Part shown: positions 54,022 through 64,000 of the stretch, in pieces
Numbering within the stretch: the stretch's first letter is position 1
Layout of the letters: every line of letters starts with the position of its first letter
From: Pseudocitrobacter faecalis
GTDB taxonomy: Bacteria > Pseudomonadota > Gammaproteobacteria > Enterobacterales > Enterobacteriaceae
Assembly: GCA_003315335.1 (NCBI GenBank)
Contig: QNRL01000007.1
Location: forward strand, 130,486 to 194,485
Reading direction: 5' to 3'
Length of the DNA stretch: 64,000 nt
Translations under genes and position numbers: made by a program
The notes under the pieces: generated by a model
Seen by the model: the letters and a program-made list of their open reading frames with translations, nothing else
Database searches by the model: none
Told to the model about the DNA's origin: nothing

Positions 54022-54192
54022 GAAGTTCCTCAATATGATGCTGTGCTGTAATCCTGTCCACAGGCAGCTTGCGCTTTCAGTCGTGATTATGACAGCGGAA
54101 AAGACTGAAAGTGCCATCTCTTCTTTCTCAGGATGAGATTCTACTGATGGCCTGCGTAATTTGCAGGCCAAAAATTATGCGTAATAAAAGGG

Positions 54193-55401
54193 TTAAAGGC
54201 GGGGTTCAAGCATGCGCGAGGTCGCGCGTTTAGGACTGAATTGCCACCATAAGGCAACGAACGTGATGATGCCGATAAGCCCTAACATCGCCCACGGCAA
54301 CTCAGGCTGGTTCAGCGCTTTCCCGCTGTCGAACAGCCAGCCGCCACCGGTGTAGCCGAGTGCGCCGCCAAAGGCCAGGCCCAGGCGGCTAAAGCCCATA
54401 TAGCTGCCGCGCGCGCGGGCATTTGCCAGATGTGCGCTCAGCGTTTCACGCGCCGGTTCCGCAATGATCGAACCGATGTAGAACGTACAAATTAATGTGA
54501 ACAGCTGTTGTAGTGAGGTTGCCAGACCAATCGGCAAAAGGGAAATCGTCATGATCAATAGCCCTCCCATTAAACGCTGCTCAAGGCGAAAGCGTTTTTC
54601 GCTCCAGCGTGCAATGGGGTAGAGCAGCGTCAAGGACAGCGCCGCCTCAATGGCGTACATCCATTTCACGGCAGAAGGCGAGCCCGCGATATCGTTCACC
54701 ATGATCGGCAGCATTAGCATTACCTGCACCGCCAGCATGTAGTAACCGGTGAGGGTTAACACGTAGGTGACAAAACGTTTGTCACGCAGCACCTGCGCAA
54801 GCCCTTCGCGTACCGGTGTTCTTACGGTCGAGAGCTTCCACGCCGGGAGGTAGCAGGCGTTAAAGATAGCGCACAGGATAAACAGTACTGCACCCGCGCT
54901 ACACACCAGGCGGAAGTCATATTGCAGTAGCCAGCTGCCCATCAGCGCACCGATGACTGCGCCAGCGCTGTCCTGCATCATCAATAGTGAGAAAAAACGG
55001 CCCCGATGCGCCGGGCGCACCAGTTTCACCACCAGCGCGGAACGCGGTGGATCAAACAGTGTACCGCCGAGCCCGGAGAGTAAGCAGGAGAGCCACAATA
55101 CCCACGGTTCGTGCGCGACCGCCATAATGGCAAACCCGCCCGCGCGCATCAGCATGCCGGTTACAACCATCGGTTTGGCGCCGAAGCGGTCTGCAATCGC
55201 GCCGCCAAAAATACCCAGACCTTGTTGTATTAACTGGCGCAGACCGAGCGCAATCCCGACCATTAATGCCGCCCAGCCCATCTGATCGACAAAACGAATG
55301 GAGATTAGCGGAAAGACGACAAAAAAGCCCAGCACAACCAGCATGTTATCGACTAAGAGGAAGTATTTACCCAGGCTCCTTGCCTGCGATACGCGGGACA
55401 T
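54193..55401 (-). CDS. mdtH: MdtH multidrug efflux transporter (MFS)
   Basis: At 402 aa from [20 protein letters not shown], the E. coli length. The frame to 55482 is rejected. Twelve membrane helices carry the MFS motif [19 protein letters not shown]. In E. coli, overexpression gives quinolone tolerance. A hairpin (GGCCTGC/GCAGGCC at 54149-54169) lies after the stop, but without a T-run. Confidence 0.95.
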   Translation of the reverse strand: MSRVSQARSLGKYFLLVDNMLVVLGFFVVFPLISIRFVDQMGWAALMVGIALGLRQLIQQGLGIFGGAIADRFGAKPMVVTGMLMRAGGFAIMAVAHEPWVLWLSCLLSGLGGTLFDPPRSALVVKLVRPAHRGRFFSLLMMQDSAGAVIGALMGSWLLQYDFRLVCSAGAVLFILCAIFNACYLPAWKLSTVRTPVREGLAQVLRDKRFVTYVLTLTGYYMLAVQVMLMLPIMVNDIAGSPSAVKWMYAIEAALSLTLLYPIARWSEKRFRLEQRLMGGLLIMTISLLPIGLATSLQQLFTLICTFYIGSIIAEPARETLSAHLANARARGSYMGFSRLGLAFGGALGYTGGGWLFDSGKALNQPELPWAMLGLIGIITFVALWWQFSPKRATSRMLEPRL

Positions 55402-55633
55402 TTCCCCTCCAGGGGAATAAAAAGAGATGAACATCTCCATTCTGCCGGGTCGCTTCACCTTTTCCCATATTGCCAGCGACAATATTTTTTTATCAAAATG
55501 CTGCTTTGATTGAGCTTGTTTATCGAAATCGCGATCGGGGTATGAAAAAAAGGTATGTTGCTGTTTTCACAGACCCCCTGCAGACAGGTATAGTGTGTTA
55601 ACCCGGGTTATTATTCAGGTACAGGAGTAAGAG

Positions 55634-56218
55634 ATGTTTGGCTATCGCAGTAACGTACCGAAAGTGCGTTTGACAACCGATCGTCTGGTTGTGCGTCTGG
55701 TCCATGACCGTGATGCATGGCGTCTTGCCGATTATTACGCAGAAAACAGGCAGTTTTTGAAACCCTGGGAGCCCATCCGTGACGATAGCCACTGTTATCC
55801 TTCCGGCTGGCAGGCTCGCTTGTCGATGATTAATGAATTTCACAAGCAGGGAAGCGCGTACTATTTTGCGCTGCTCGACCCGGAAGAGAAAGAAATCATT
55901 GGCGTCGCCAATTTCTCTAACGTAGTGCGCGGATCGTTCCACGCCTGCTATCTCGGTTACTCGATTGGGCAAAAATGGCAGGGGCAGGGGTTAATGTTCG
56001 AAGCGCTGACCAGCGCTATCCGCTATATGCAACGTACCCAACATATTCACCGTATTATGGCTAACTATATGCCGCATAATCAGCGCAGCGGCGATTTACT
56101 GGCGCGGCTGGGGTTTGAAAAAGAGGGGTATGCGAAAAACTATTTGCTGATCGACGGCGAATGGCGAGACCACGTTTTAACTGCCCTCACCACACAAGAA
56201 TGGACTGCTGGTCGCTAA
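55634..56218 (+). CDS. rimJ: RimJ N-acetyltransferase of ribosomal protein S5
   Basis: At 194 aa, it is a GNAT acetyltransferase with the acetyl-CoA loop in [20 protein letters not shown]. It acetylates the S5 N-terminal alanine. AGGAGTAAG lies before the ATG. It begins a run with yceH and mviM, each separated by under 12 bp. The 232-bp upstream gap should hold its promoter; I resolved no element. Confidence 0.96.
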   Translation: MFGYRSNVPKVRLTTDRLVVRLVHDRDAWRLADYYAENRQFLKPWEPIRDDSHCYPSGWQARLSMINEFHKQGSAYYFALLDPEEKEIIGVANFSNVVRGSFHACYLGYSIGQKWQGQGLMFEALTSAIRYMQRTQHIHRIMANYMPHNQRSGDLLARLGFEKEGYAKNYLLIDGEWRDHVLTALTTQEWTAGR

Positions 56219-56227
56219 GGAGAAGAG

Positions 56228-56875
56228 ATGAAATATGAGTTAACCCCCCTGGAAGCACGCGTGATTGGCTGTCTGCTGGAAAAGCAGGTCACCACACCCG
56301 AGCAGTATCCGCTGTCGATTAACGGCGTGGTGACGGCCTGTAACCAGAAAACCAACCGCGATCCGGTGATGACCCTCAGCGAGTCCGAGGTGCAGGAGCT
56401 GCTCGATACGTTGGTTAAACGTCACTATCTGCGTACGGTCAGCGGTTTTGGCAATCGCGTGACCAAATATGAACAACGCTTCTGTAATTCTGAGTTTGGC
56501 GATTTAAAACTCTCCAGCGCCGAAGTGGCCATTATCACCACGCTGCTCCTGCGCGGCGCGCAAACACCGGGTGAATTGCGTGGCCGCGCGCAGCGCATGC
56601 ATGAATTTAGCGACATGGCAGAGGTAGAAGCCACGCTTGAACGGCTGGCAACGCGCGAAGATGGCCCGTTTGTAATGCGTCTGCCGCGCGAGCCGGGCAA
56701 GCGTGAGAGCCGCTACACGCATCTTTTCAGCGGTGAGATGGAGGTGCTGGCCCAGATTGCTGATGACGTTGCCCCGGCGGATGACGATCTCCACGCGCGC
56801 GTTGAAGCACTGGAAGGCGAAGTCGCGGAGCTGAAACAGCGCCTGGACTCCCTGCTGGCACACCTCGGAGAATAA
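56228..56875 (+). CDS. yceH: YceH, DUF480 tandem winged-helix protein
   Basis: At 215 aa, the start [20 protein letters not shown] and [20 protein letters not shown] are characteristic of the family, which has two winged-helix domains. A coiled tail follows ([20 protein letters not shown]). The role is unknown. It is likely co-transcribed with rimJ and mviM, since mviM starts 2 bp after its stop. Confidence 0.94.
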   Translation: MKYELTPLEARVIGCLLEKQVTTPEQYPLSINGVVTACNQKTNRDPVMTLSESEVQELLDTLVKRHYLRTVSGFGNRVTKYEQRFCNSEFGDLKLSSAEVAIITTLLLRGAQTPGELRGRAQRMHEFSDMAEVEATLERLATREDGPFVMRLPREPGKRESRYTHLFSGEMEVLAQIADDVAPADDDLHARVEALEGEVAELKQRLDSLLAHLGE

Positions 56876-56877
56876 CG

Positions 56878-57801
56878 ATGGCAAAATTACGCGTAGGCGT
56901 GGTGGGGCTCGGCGGGATCGCGCAGAAGGCGTGGCTCCCGGTACTCAGCGCCGCCACCGACTGGACATTGCAGGCGGCCTGGTCACCCGGGAAAGAGAAG
57001 GCGCTGAAGATTTGCGAAACCTACCGCATGCCGTATGCGGATTCATTGGCTTCGCTGGCGGCGCAGTGCGATGCGGTGTTTGTCCACAGCGCAACGGCGT
57101 CGCACTATTCGGTGGTCAGCGAATTGCTGAATGCGGGCGTTCACGTCTGTGTCGATAAACCGCTGGCGGAGAAACTGAGCGATGCCGAGCGTCTGGTTGA
57201 ACTGGCTACACGCAAAAAATTAACGCTGATGGTCGGCTTTAATCGCCGTTTTGCGCCGCTGTACCGCGAGCTAAAAAGCAATCTCACGCACGCCGCGTCG
57301 CTGCGAATGGATAAACACCGCACTGACAGCGTCGGCCCGCATGACCTGCACTTCACCCTGCTGGATGATTATCTGCATGTGGTCGATACCGCGCTGTGGC
57401 TGGCGGGCGGTAATGCGCCCTTAAGCAGCGGCACGCTACAAACCACAGACGATGGTGAGATGCTCTACGCAGAGCATCACTTCAGCCATCCTGTGCTTAG
57501 CGTCACGACCAGCATGCATCGCCGCGCCGGTAGCCAGCGCGAGTGGGTGCAGGCGGTGACGGACGGCGCGCTGTATGACATCACCGATATGCGTGAATGG
57601 CGGGAAGAGCGGGGCGCAGGCATCGTCACACGCCCCATACCCGGCTGGCAGACTACGCTTGAGCAGCGCGGATTTGTCGGCTGTGCGCGACACTTTATTG
57701 AATGCGTGCAAAATCAGACGGTTCCGGAAACGGCAGGCGACCAGGCGCTGATGGCGCAACGTATCGTAGACGCGCTGTGGCGCGAAGCCGTTGATGAATA
57801 A
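56878..57801 (+). CDS. mviM: MviM, Gfo/Idh/MocA-family oxidoreductase
   Basis: At 307 aa, the Rossmann loop GVVGLGGIAQKAWLPVLS binds NAD(P), and VCVDKPLAEKLSDAERLV holds the family EKP-like catalytic Lys. The substrate is unknown. It is placed directly before murJ, as in E. coli and Salmonella, where the pair was named from a virulence screen. A 142-bp gap separates it from murJ. Confidence 0.95.
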   Translation: MAKLRVGVVGLGGIAQKAWLPVLSAATDWTLQAAWSPGKEKALKICETYRMPYADSLASLAAQCDAVFVHSATASHYSVVSELLNAGVHVCVDKPLAEKLSDAERLVELATRKKLTLMVGFNRRFAPLYRELKSNLTHAASLRMDKHRTDSVGPHDLHFTLLDDYLHVVDTALWLAGGNAPLSSGTLQTTDDGEMLYAEHHFSHPVLSVTTSMHRRAGSQREWVQAVTDGALYDITDMREWREERGAGIVTRPIPGWQTTLEQRGFVGCARHFIECVQNQTVPETAGDQALMAQRIVDALWREAVDE

Positions 57802-57811
57802 CCTGCTGTAA

Positions 57812-59479
<1,668 letters not shown>

Positions 59480-59527
59480 AATGATGCGGCGGCGGGAGCG
59501 TAATTTTTCCCGCCGTCCTGATTGCGG

Positions 59528-59953
59528 TTAGACGGTGAATTTCTTGCCGCTACGCGGTTGTCCCGCCGTTTGCCCATCCTTGCCATACAATCCCGTCTCC
59601 TGATAAGGCTTCAGCACCTCCAGCGCCTGCTGGTTACGCGTTATTTGTCCTTCCAGCAACCAGCCATTGTGCTGATTAAGGTCTCGCAATTGCTGCGTTT
59701 TCTGCGTAATGTTCAGCCAGCGCGAAGCCACGTCATCATCATTGGCGCAACGTTGCGCTTCCTGCTCCACGCGACGTTGTTGTTCAAGATAATCGAGCGC
59801 CGCCAGCAGCGAGCTTTTATCTTCGGTTATGCGCTGCAGCAGGCTTCCGTTCACACTTCCGGCGGAAAGCTGCTGTTGTTCGGCATCCATCACCTCTTTT
59901 AGCGAGTTCAGGATAGCGGTCATTTGATCCAAAATATCGGGCAGACGACTCAT
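59528..59953 (-). CDS. flgN: FlgN chaperone of the primary flagellum
   Basis: At 141 aa, it is a helical export chaperone for the hook-associated proteins FlgK and FlgL, starting MSRLPDILDQMTAILNSLKE. It lies 4 bp after flgM in the flgMN operon. The tail QPRSGKKFTV is typical of enterobacterial FlgN. It belongs to the primary flagellar system, distinct from the lateral genes at the left of the window. Confidence 0.94.
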   Translation of the reverse strand: MSRLPDILDQMTAILNSLKEVMDAEQQQLSAGSVNGSLLQRITEDKSSLLAALDYLEQQRRVEQEAQRCANDDDVASRWLNITQKTQQLRDLNQHNGWLLEGQITRNQQALEVLKPYQETGLYGKDGQTAGQPRSGKKFTV

Positions 59954-59957
59954 GCGG

Positions 59958-60251
59958 TTAGTTACTCTGTAGATAATTCTGCGTTTCCTGAATCAACGCA
60001 TCAGCAATTTTACCGGTATCCATCTTCAACTCACCGTTGCGAATGGCGATTTTCAACGCTTCGACGCGCTCCATGTTGATATCACGCGTATCCGATTGCG
60101 TTAAGGTCGTTTGTGCGTCACTCAGCTTGACTCGGGTGCTGTTGATTTCAGCGTTTTTTTCCACACGCGCTTTTGGCGTCTGGGTCTCGTTCGGCTCGCG
60201 AGACTGTACTGCGTTAACAGGATTCAGAGGCGATGTACGTTCAATGCTCAT
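59958..60251 (-). CDS. flgM: FlgM anti-sigma-28 factor
   Basis: At 97 aa, it is disordered at the start ([19 protein letters not shown]). The C-terminal sigma-binding helices are [20 protein letters not shown] and [20 protein letters not shown]. It holds FliA inactive until the hook is complete and FlgM is exported. It is preceded by a clear sigma-28 promoter and followed by flgN. Whether it also binds LafS is an open question. Confidence 0.95.
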   Translation of the reverse strand: MSIERTSPLNPVNAVQSREPNETQTPKARVEKNAEINSTRVKLSDAQTTLTQSDTRDINMERVEALKIAIRNGELKMDTGKIADALIQETQNYLQSN

Positions 60252-60311
60252 GTGATTTCCTCATGGAGGCTTATGATGGCGCGGGGATTGCCATATTCAT
60301 TTGTTAATACT

Positions 60312-60338
60312 TTATCGGCAATCGCCGTACTTTCTTTA
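60312..60338 (-). promoter_or_regulatory. Sigma-28 promoter of flgMN
   Basis: On the minus strand TAAAGAAA (60331-60338), 11 bases, GCCGATAA (60312-60319). The -10 is a perfect match and the spacing is exact. This is the class 3 promoter of flgM. Confidence 0.9.
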
Positions 60339-60344
60339 TCAGGA

Positions 60345-61004
60345 TTATAGGTTAATCAGAACATTCCCATCCGCGTTCACTTCACCGCTGACCACCTGGC
60401 CTGAGGACATCCGCACACGTGCGTTTTGCGCCACGGCGGCGTTATTCAGCGCCTGACCTTCGCTGTTGACGCTAAAGCCGTCACCTTTCGCGATGACCTG
60501 GACGCGTTGCCCGGCTTTTACCCGCCACGCGGGGCGAATCATGGTTAGCTGCAACGCTTGTCCGGCGGCAACATCGCGAAGGCTGACTGCGTCCTGCGCC
60601 TGATTGATGTCCAGCATGGTGCGCGGCGGCAACTGATCCAGACGGCCACGTTTTAGCGTTACTGATTGTGCATTCAGCATTGTGCCCCGCGCGATCGGCC
60701 CGGCAGCGACCACATAATTGCCCGTGGCCTGCACCGTCACCTGCAAATAGCGTTTCTCATTACCGCAGCGTGCCACCACATTCAGGTTTCCCCACAGCCG
60801 GGCATTGCCTGGCGTACTGAGCACCGGTTGCTCACAGGAGGGCCACATCGCAAGAGGGCTACGCGGTTGCACCACTACCTCGTCACTCAACCCTTCCAGC
60901 CGCTGGCTGAAAAATGTCGACAACTGGCTTTGCAGATCCTGCGCCAGGGCGATCGGGCTGGCGAGCAGTATACACGCGGCCAGCGAGGTAGTGAGCTTCG
61001 GCAT
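60345..61004 (-). CDS. flgA: FlgA P-ring assembly chaperone
   Basis: At 219 aa from MPKLTTSLAACILLASPIAL, a signal peptide, equal to E. coli FlgA. The frame to 61046 is rejected. The C-terminal SAF-type domain includes GTMLNAQSVTLKRGRLDQLP and RPAWRVKAGQRVQVIAKGDG. It helps FlgI assemble in the periplasm. It is divergent from flgB across 157 bp, where the FlhDC-dependent promoters should lie. Confidence 0.95.
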   Translation of the reverse strand: MPKLTTSLAACILLASPIALAQDLQSQLSTFFSQRLEGLSDEVVVQPRSPLAMWPSCEQPVLSTPGNARLWGNLNVVARCGNEKRYLQVTVQATGNYVVAAGPIARGTMLNAQSVTLKRGRLDQLPPRTMLDINQAQDAVSLRDVAAGQALQLTMIRPAWRVKAGQRVQVIAKGDGFSVNSEGQALNNAAVAQNARVRMSSGQVVSGEVNADGNVLINL

Positions 61005-61161
61005 CGAACACTCCGTCAGAGAGGGTAGTGTGAGTATTTTACGCATCCGCCGCTGACATCAACGGAATAAATAGCGACGCATATTGCGTTTATTCCGGCG
61101 ATAACGCACGCACAAGGCGAATTAAGCTGTCGACTGAAATTTTGCCATCTGCGGAGGAGCC

Positions 61162-61578
61162 ATGCTCGATAAACTCGACGCCGCGCTGCGTTTTCAACAG
61201 GAAGCCCTGAATCTGCGCGCTGAGCGCCAGGAGATTCTGGCCGCCAATATCGCCAACGCCGATACCCCGGGGTATCAGGCGCGCGATATCGATTTTGCCA
61301 GTGAAATGAAAAAAGTGATGGAGCGAGGGCGGGCTGGTACCAACGGCGTGGCGCTATCGCTCACATCCGTTCGTCATATACCCGCACAAAACTTCTCATC
61401 TGCTGCCACCGATTTGCTCTACCGCATTCCCGATCAGCCCGCGCTGGATGGGAATACCGTCGATATGGATCGCGAGCGCACGCAGTTCGCTGACAACAGT
61501 TTGCAGTACCAGACCGGGCTTACGGTACTGGGCGGGCAAATCAAGGGGATGATGAGCGTCCTCCAGCAGGGGAATTAA
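61162..61578 (+). CDS. flgB: FlgB proximal rod protein
   Basis: At 138 aa, the rod signature is [20 protein letters not shown] near the N-terminus. It is the first gene of the primary flgBCDEF... operon, with GGAGGAGCC as a strong ribosome site. flgC follows 3 bp later. Confidence 0.96.
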   Translation: MLDKLDAALRFQQEALNLRAERQEILAANIANADTPGYQARDIDFASEMKKVMERGRAGTNGVALSLTSVRHIPAQNFSSAATDLLYRIPDQPALDGNTVDMDRERTQFADNSLQYQTGLTVLGGQIKGMMSVLQQGN

Positions 61579-61581
61579 TGC

Positions 61582-61986
61582 ATGGCTTTACTGAATATTT
61601 TTGATGTAGCGGGCTCAGCGCTTACCGCACAGTCCAAACGGCTGAACGTGGCGGCCAGTAACCTGGCGAACGCCGACAGCGTGACCGGCCCGGATGGTCA
61701 ACCGTATCGCGCAAAGCAGGTGGTTTTTCAGGTTGACGCACAGCCAGGCGCGGCAACGGGCGGCGTCAAAGTTTCCGATGTCATCGAAAGCCAGGCGCCC
61801 GACAAGCTGGTTTACCAGCCGGGAAATCCATTGGCGGATGCCAAAGGTTATGTGCGCATGCCAAACGTTGATGTGGTTGGCGAAATGGTAAACACCCTGT
61901 CGGCCTCGCGCAGCTATCAGGCTAACGTCGAGGTGATGAACACCGTGAAAAGCATGATGCTTAAGACCCTCACGTTGGGCCAATAA
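61582..61986 (+). CDS. flgC: FlgC proximal rod protein
   Basis: At 134 aa, the rod motif is [20 protein letters not shown]. The C-terminal helix, [20 protein letters not shown], is typical of rod and hook proteins. It stacks with FlgB and FlgF in the proximal rod. flgD follows by 11 bp. Confidence 0.96.
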   Translation: MALLNIFDVAGSALTAQSKRLNVAASNLANADSVTGPDGQPYRAKQVVFQVDAQPGAATGGVKVSDVIESQAPDKLVYQPGNPLADAKGYVRMPNVDVVGEMVNTLSASRSYQANVEVMNTVKSMMLKTLTLGQ

Positions 61987-61997
61987 CGGAGAGAACA

Positions 61998-62687
61998 ATG
62001 TCCATTGCAGTGAACGTCAATAGCACCAGCGCGACCAGCGCAACCAGTAACAGCGGGTCGCTGACCAGCAGCAGCGCGGATGATTTACAGAACAGTTTCC
62101 TGACGCTGCTGGTGGCGCAGCTAAAAAACCAGGATCCCACCAACCCGATGGACAACAGCCAGCTTACCAGCCAACTGGCGCAAATCAGCACCGTAAGCGG
62201 CATCGAGAAACTGAATACGTCGCTGGGCTCTATTTCCGGGCAAATCGACAGCAGTAAATCATTGCAGGCATCATCGCTGATTGGTCACGGTGTGATGATC
62301 CCCGGAACGACAGTGCTGGCGGGCAAAAACAGCGATGGCGACGGCACGGACACCACGCCGTTTGGCGTTGAGCTGGAGCAGGCGGCCGACAAAGTGACCG
62401 CCACGATAACCGACAGTAACGGCAATGTCGTCAAAACGCTGGATATCGGCGCGCTGACCGCCGGTGTGCATACCTTCACCTGGGATGGCACCGGCACGGA
62501 CGGTGCGGCAGTGGCGGATGGCGCATACAACGTCAGCATTACCGCCAGCAGCGGCACCACGCAACTGGTGGCGCAACCGCTGAAATTTGCGCTGGTTCAG
62601 GGGGTAACGCTGAGTGGGAACGGCAATCAGTTGGATCTCGGCACCTACGGCACCACTACGCTCGACGAAGTTCGTCAGATTATTTAA
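61998..62687 (+). CDS. flgD: FlgD hook-cap protein
   Basis: At 229 aa, the conserved N-terminus is LLVAQLKNQDPTNPMDNSQL. The C-terminal half has FlgD Tudor/Ig-like strands with GVHTFTWDGTGTDGAAVADG. It caps the growing hook and is discarded afterwards. CGGAGAG precedes the ATG. Confidence 0.96.
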   Translation: MSIAVNVNSTSATSATSNSGSLTSSSADDLQNSFLTLLVAQLKNQDPTNPMDNSQLTSQLAQISTVSGIEKLNTSLGSISGQIDSSKSLQASSLIGHGVMIPGTTVLAGKNSDGDGTDTTPFGVELEQAADKVTATITDSNGNVVKTLDIGALTAGVHTFTWDGTGTDGAAVADGAYNVSITASSGTTQLVAQPLKFALVQGVTLSGNGNQLDLGTYGTTTLDEVRQII

Positions 62688-62701
62688 TTCAGGAGTGAAT
62701 C

Positions 62702-63955
62702 ATGGGCTTTTCTCAAGCGGTCAGCGGCATGAATGCCGCGTCCAGTAATCTCGATGTTATCGGCAACAACATTGCTAACTCCGCAACCTACGGCTTTAAA
62801 TCAGGCACCGCCTCGTTTGCTGATATGTTTGCCGGTTCGAAAGTGGGGCTGGGGGTCAAAGTGGCCGGGATCACCCAGGACTTTACTGACGGTACGACCA
62901 CCAGCACCGGGCGCGCGCTGGACGTCGCCATCAGCCAGAACGGTTTTTTCCGTCTCACCGACAGCAACGGTTCTGTTTTCTATAGCCGTAATGGCCAGTT
63001 TTCCCTCGATGCAAACCGTACGCTGGTGAACTCGCAGGGCTTGCAGGTAACAGGTTATCCGTCGTCCGGCACGCCGCCAACCATTCAGCAGGGGGCGAAC
63101 CCCACGGCGATCACCATCCCGAACTCGCTGATGTCGGCAAAAGAGACCACCACAGCGGCGATGCAGGTCAACCTCAACTCGACAGATGCCAAACCGAGCG
63201 TCGCGACGTTCGATCCGGCTAATGCCGACAGCTACAACAAGAAAGGTACAGTAACCGTTTATGACAGTCAGGGTAACGCCCATGACATGAATATCTATTA
63301 CGTCAAAACGGATGACAATAAGTGGGATGTCTATACCCAGGACACCAGTGTTAGCGGTGCGGCAGCGAAGAAAGCGGCGCAAATGTCCTTTAGCAGCAAT
63401 GGCACGCTGAGCGGGATCCGTAATTACGACGACACGGGTACCCTCGCAACCGATGCCAACGCAAACCCTGAAATTCAGGTCGCTATTGATGCACTCAATG
63501 GCTCTGCCGCCGGTTCTTTCTCTCTGAGTTTCCTCAATTCCATGCAGCAGAACACCGGCGCAAATAACATCGTCGCTACCTCGCAGAACGGCTATGCGCC
63601 AGGCGATCTGGTGAGCTATCAGATTAACGAAGATGGCACCGTGGTCGGGAACTACTCCAACGAACAGAGCCAGTTGCTTGGGCAAATCGTGCTGGCTAAC
63701 TTTGCCAACAACGAAGGTCTGCAATCGGAAGGTGATAACGTCTGGTCTGCAACGCAGTCTTCCGGCGTGGCACTGCTGGGGACGGCGGGCAGCGGTAACT
63801 TCGGCAGTTTGACCAACGGCGCGCTGGAAGCGTCTAACGTCGATCTCAGCAAAGAGCTGGTCAATATGATTGTCGCCCAGCGTAACTATCAGTCCAACGC
63901 CCAGACCATCAAAACCCAGGATCAGATCCTGAACACGCTGGTTAACCTGCGTTAA
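62702..63955 (+). CDS. flgE: FlgE hook protein
   Basis: At 417 aa, slightly longer than the roughly 402 aa of E. coli/Salmonella FlgE. The N-terminal start is MGFSQAVSGMNAASSNLDVI with GNNIANSATYGFKSG. The C-terminal coil is VDLSKELVNMIVAQRNYQSN. It forms the universal-joint hook of the primary flagellum. The extra length lies in the central surface domains. Confidence 0.96.
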   Translation: MGFSQAVSGMNAASSNLDVIGNNIANSATYGFKSGTASFADMFAGSKVGLGVKVAGITQDFTDGTTTSTGRALDVAISQNGFFRLTDSNGSVFYSRNGQFSLDANRTLVNSQGLQVTGYPSSGTPPTIQQGANPTAITIPNSLMSAKETTTAAMQVNLNSTDAKPSVATFDPANADSYNKKGTVTVYDSQGNAHDMNIYYVKTDDNKWDVYTQDTSVSGAAAKKAAQMSFSSNGTLSGIRNYDDTGTLATDANANPEIQVAIDALNGSAAGSFSLSFLNSMQQNTGANNIVATSQNGYAPGDLVSYQINEDGTVVGNYSNEQSQLLGQIVLANFANNEGLQSEGDNVWSATQSSGVALLGTAGSGNFGSLTNGALEASNVDLSKELVNMIVAQRNYQSNAQTIKTQDQILNTLVNLR

Positions 63956-63973
63956 TCCCGATAAGGCAGCTTT

Positions 63974-64000
63974 ATGGATCACGCAATATACACGGCGATG
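63974..64000 (+). CDS. flgF: FlgF proximal rod protein, first 9 codons
   Basis: The frame MDHAIYTAM runs off the right edge. It matches the conserved start of FlgF, with AAGGCAGC as ribosome site and the expected position after flgE. Confidence 0.85.

Noticed and set aside
54149-54169. GGCCTGC/GCAGGCC hairpin after mdtH as a terminator
   Set aside because: There is no T-run on either strand after the stem, so it is only a possible mRNA-end structure.

Overview
The window is chromosomal DNA of a member of the Enterobacteriaceae. Gene order from putA to flgF follows the 23-25 min region of Escherichia coli/Salmonella, and most proteins match the lengths I know for the E. coli orthologues (PutA 1320 aa, PutP 502, PyrC 348, RimJ 194, MurJ 511). 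The repeat families (classical REP/BIME, ERIC and a second C/T-rich palindrome family) and the presence of lateral flagella suggest a Citrobacter-like relative rather than E. coli itself. The species cannot be fixed from sequence reading alone.

Layout. (1) 1-14.8 kb: the distal part of a second, lateral (Flag-2) flagellar locus, lfgHIJKL-lafW-(lafZ)-lafABCDEF-lafS-lafT-lafU. It encodes L and P rings, hook-associated proteins, flagellin, cap, chaperones, hook-length control, its own sigma-28 and its own MotAB-type stator. It ends in a tandem duplication of the lafU tail. (2) 14.8-25.7 kb: proline use (putA/putP, divergent), the EfeUOB ferrous iron system with a Fur box, and phoH with a Pho box. 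(3) 25.7-29.9 kb: a palindromic repeat array, then two identical tRNA-Ser(GGA) genes. Each is followed by copies of a ~180-bp unit ending in the last 19 nt of the tRNA. Between them lies a three-gene islet (YcaC-like hydrolase, pirin, LysR regulator). (4) 30-33 kb: ghrA, ycdXYZ. (5) 33-39.3 kb: a curli locus whose parts are all present but in unusual order (csgF, csgBA, csgG, csgE, csgD, csgC), with a 418-aa CsgA. (6) 39.4-45.5 kb: ymdB, opgC, opgGH for osmoregulated periplasmic glucans. (7) 45.5-59.5 kb: envelope and housekeeping genes (yceK, msyB, mdtG, lpxL, trhO, yceO, solA, bssS, dinI, pyrC, yceB, mdtH, rimJ, yceH, mviM, murJ). (8) 59.5-64 kb: the start of the primary flagellar flg cluster (flgNMA / flgBCDEF).

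Several genes expected from E. coli order are absent: clsC between ymdB and opgC, yceI-yceJ between trhO and yceO, and grxB between yceB and mdtH.

The most noteworthy items are the expanded curlin in a rearranged curli locus, the serX repeat arrays that look like the tyrT/rtT arrangement of E. coli, the coexistence of two flagellar systems about 45 kb apart, and a near-perfect sigma-54 promoter before the lateral cap gene lafB. No CRISPR array, transposase or prophage gene was seen.
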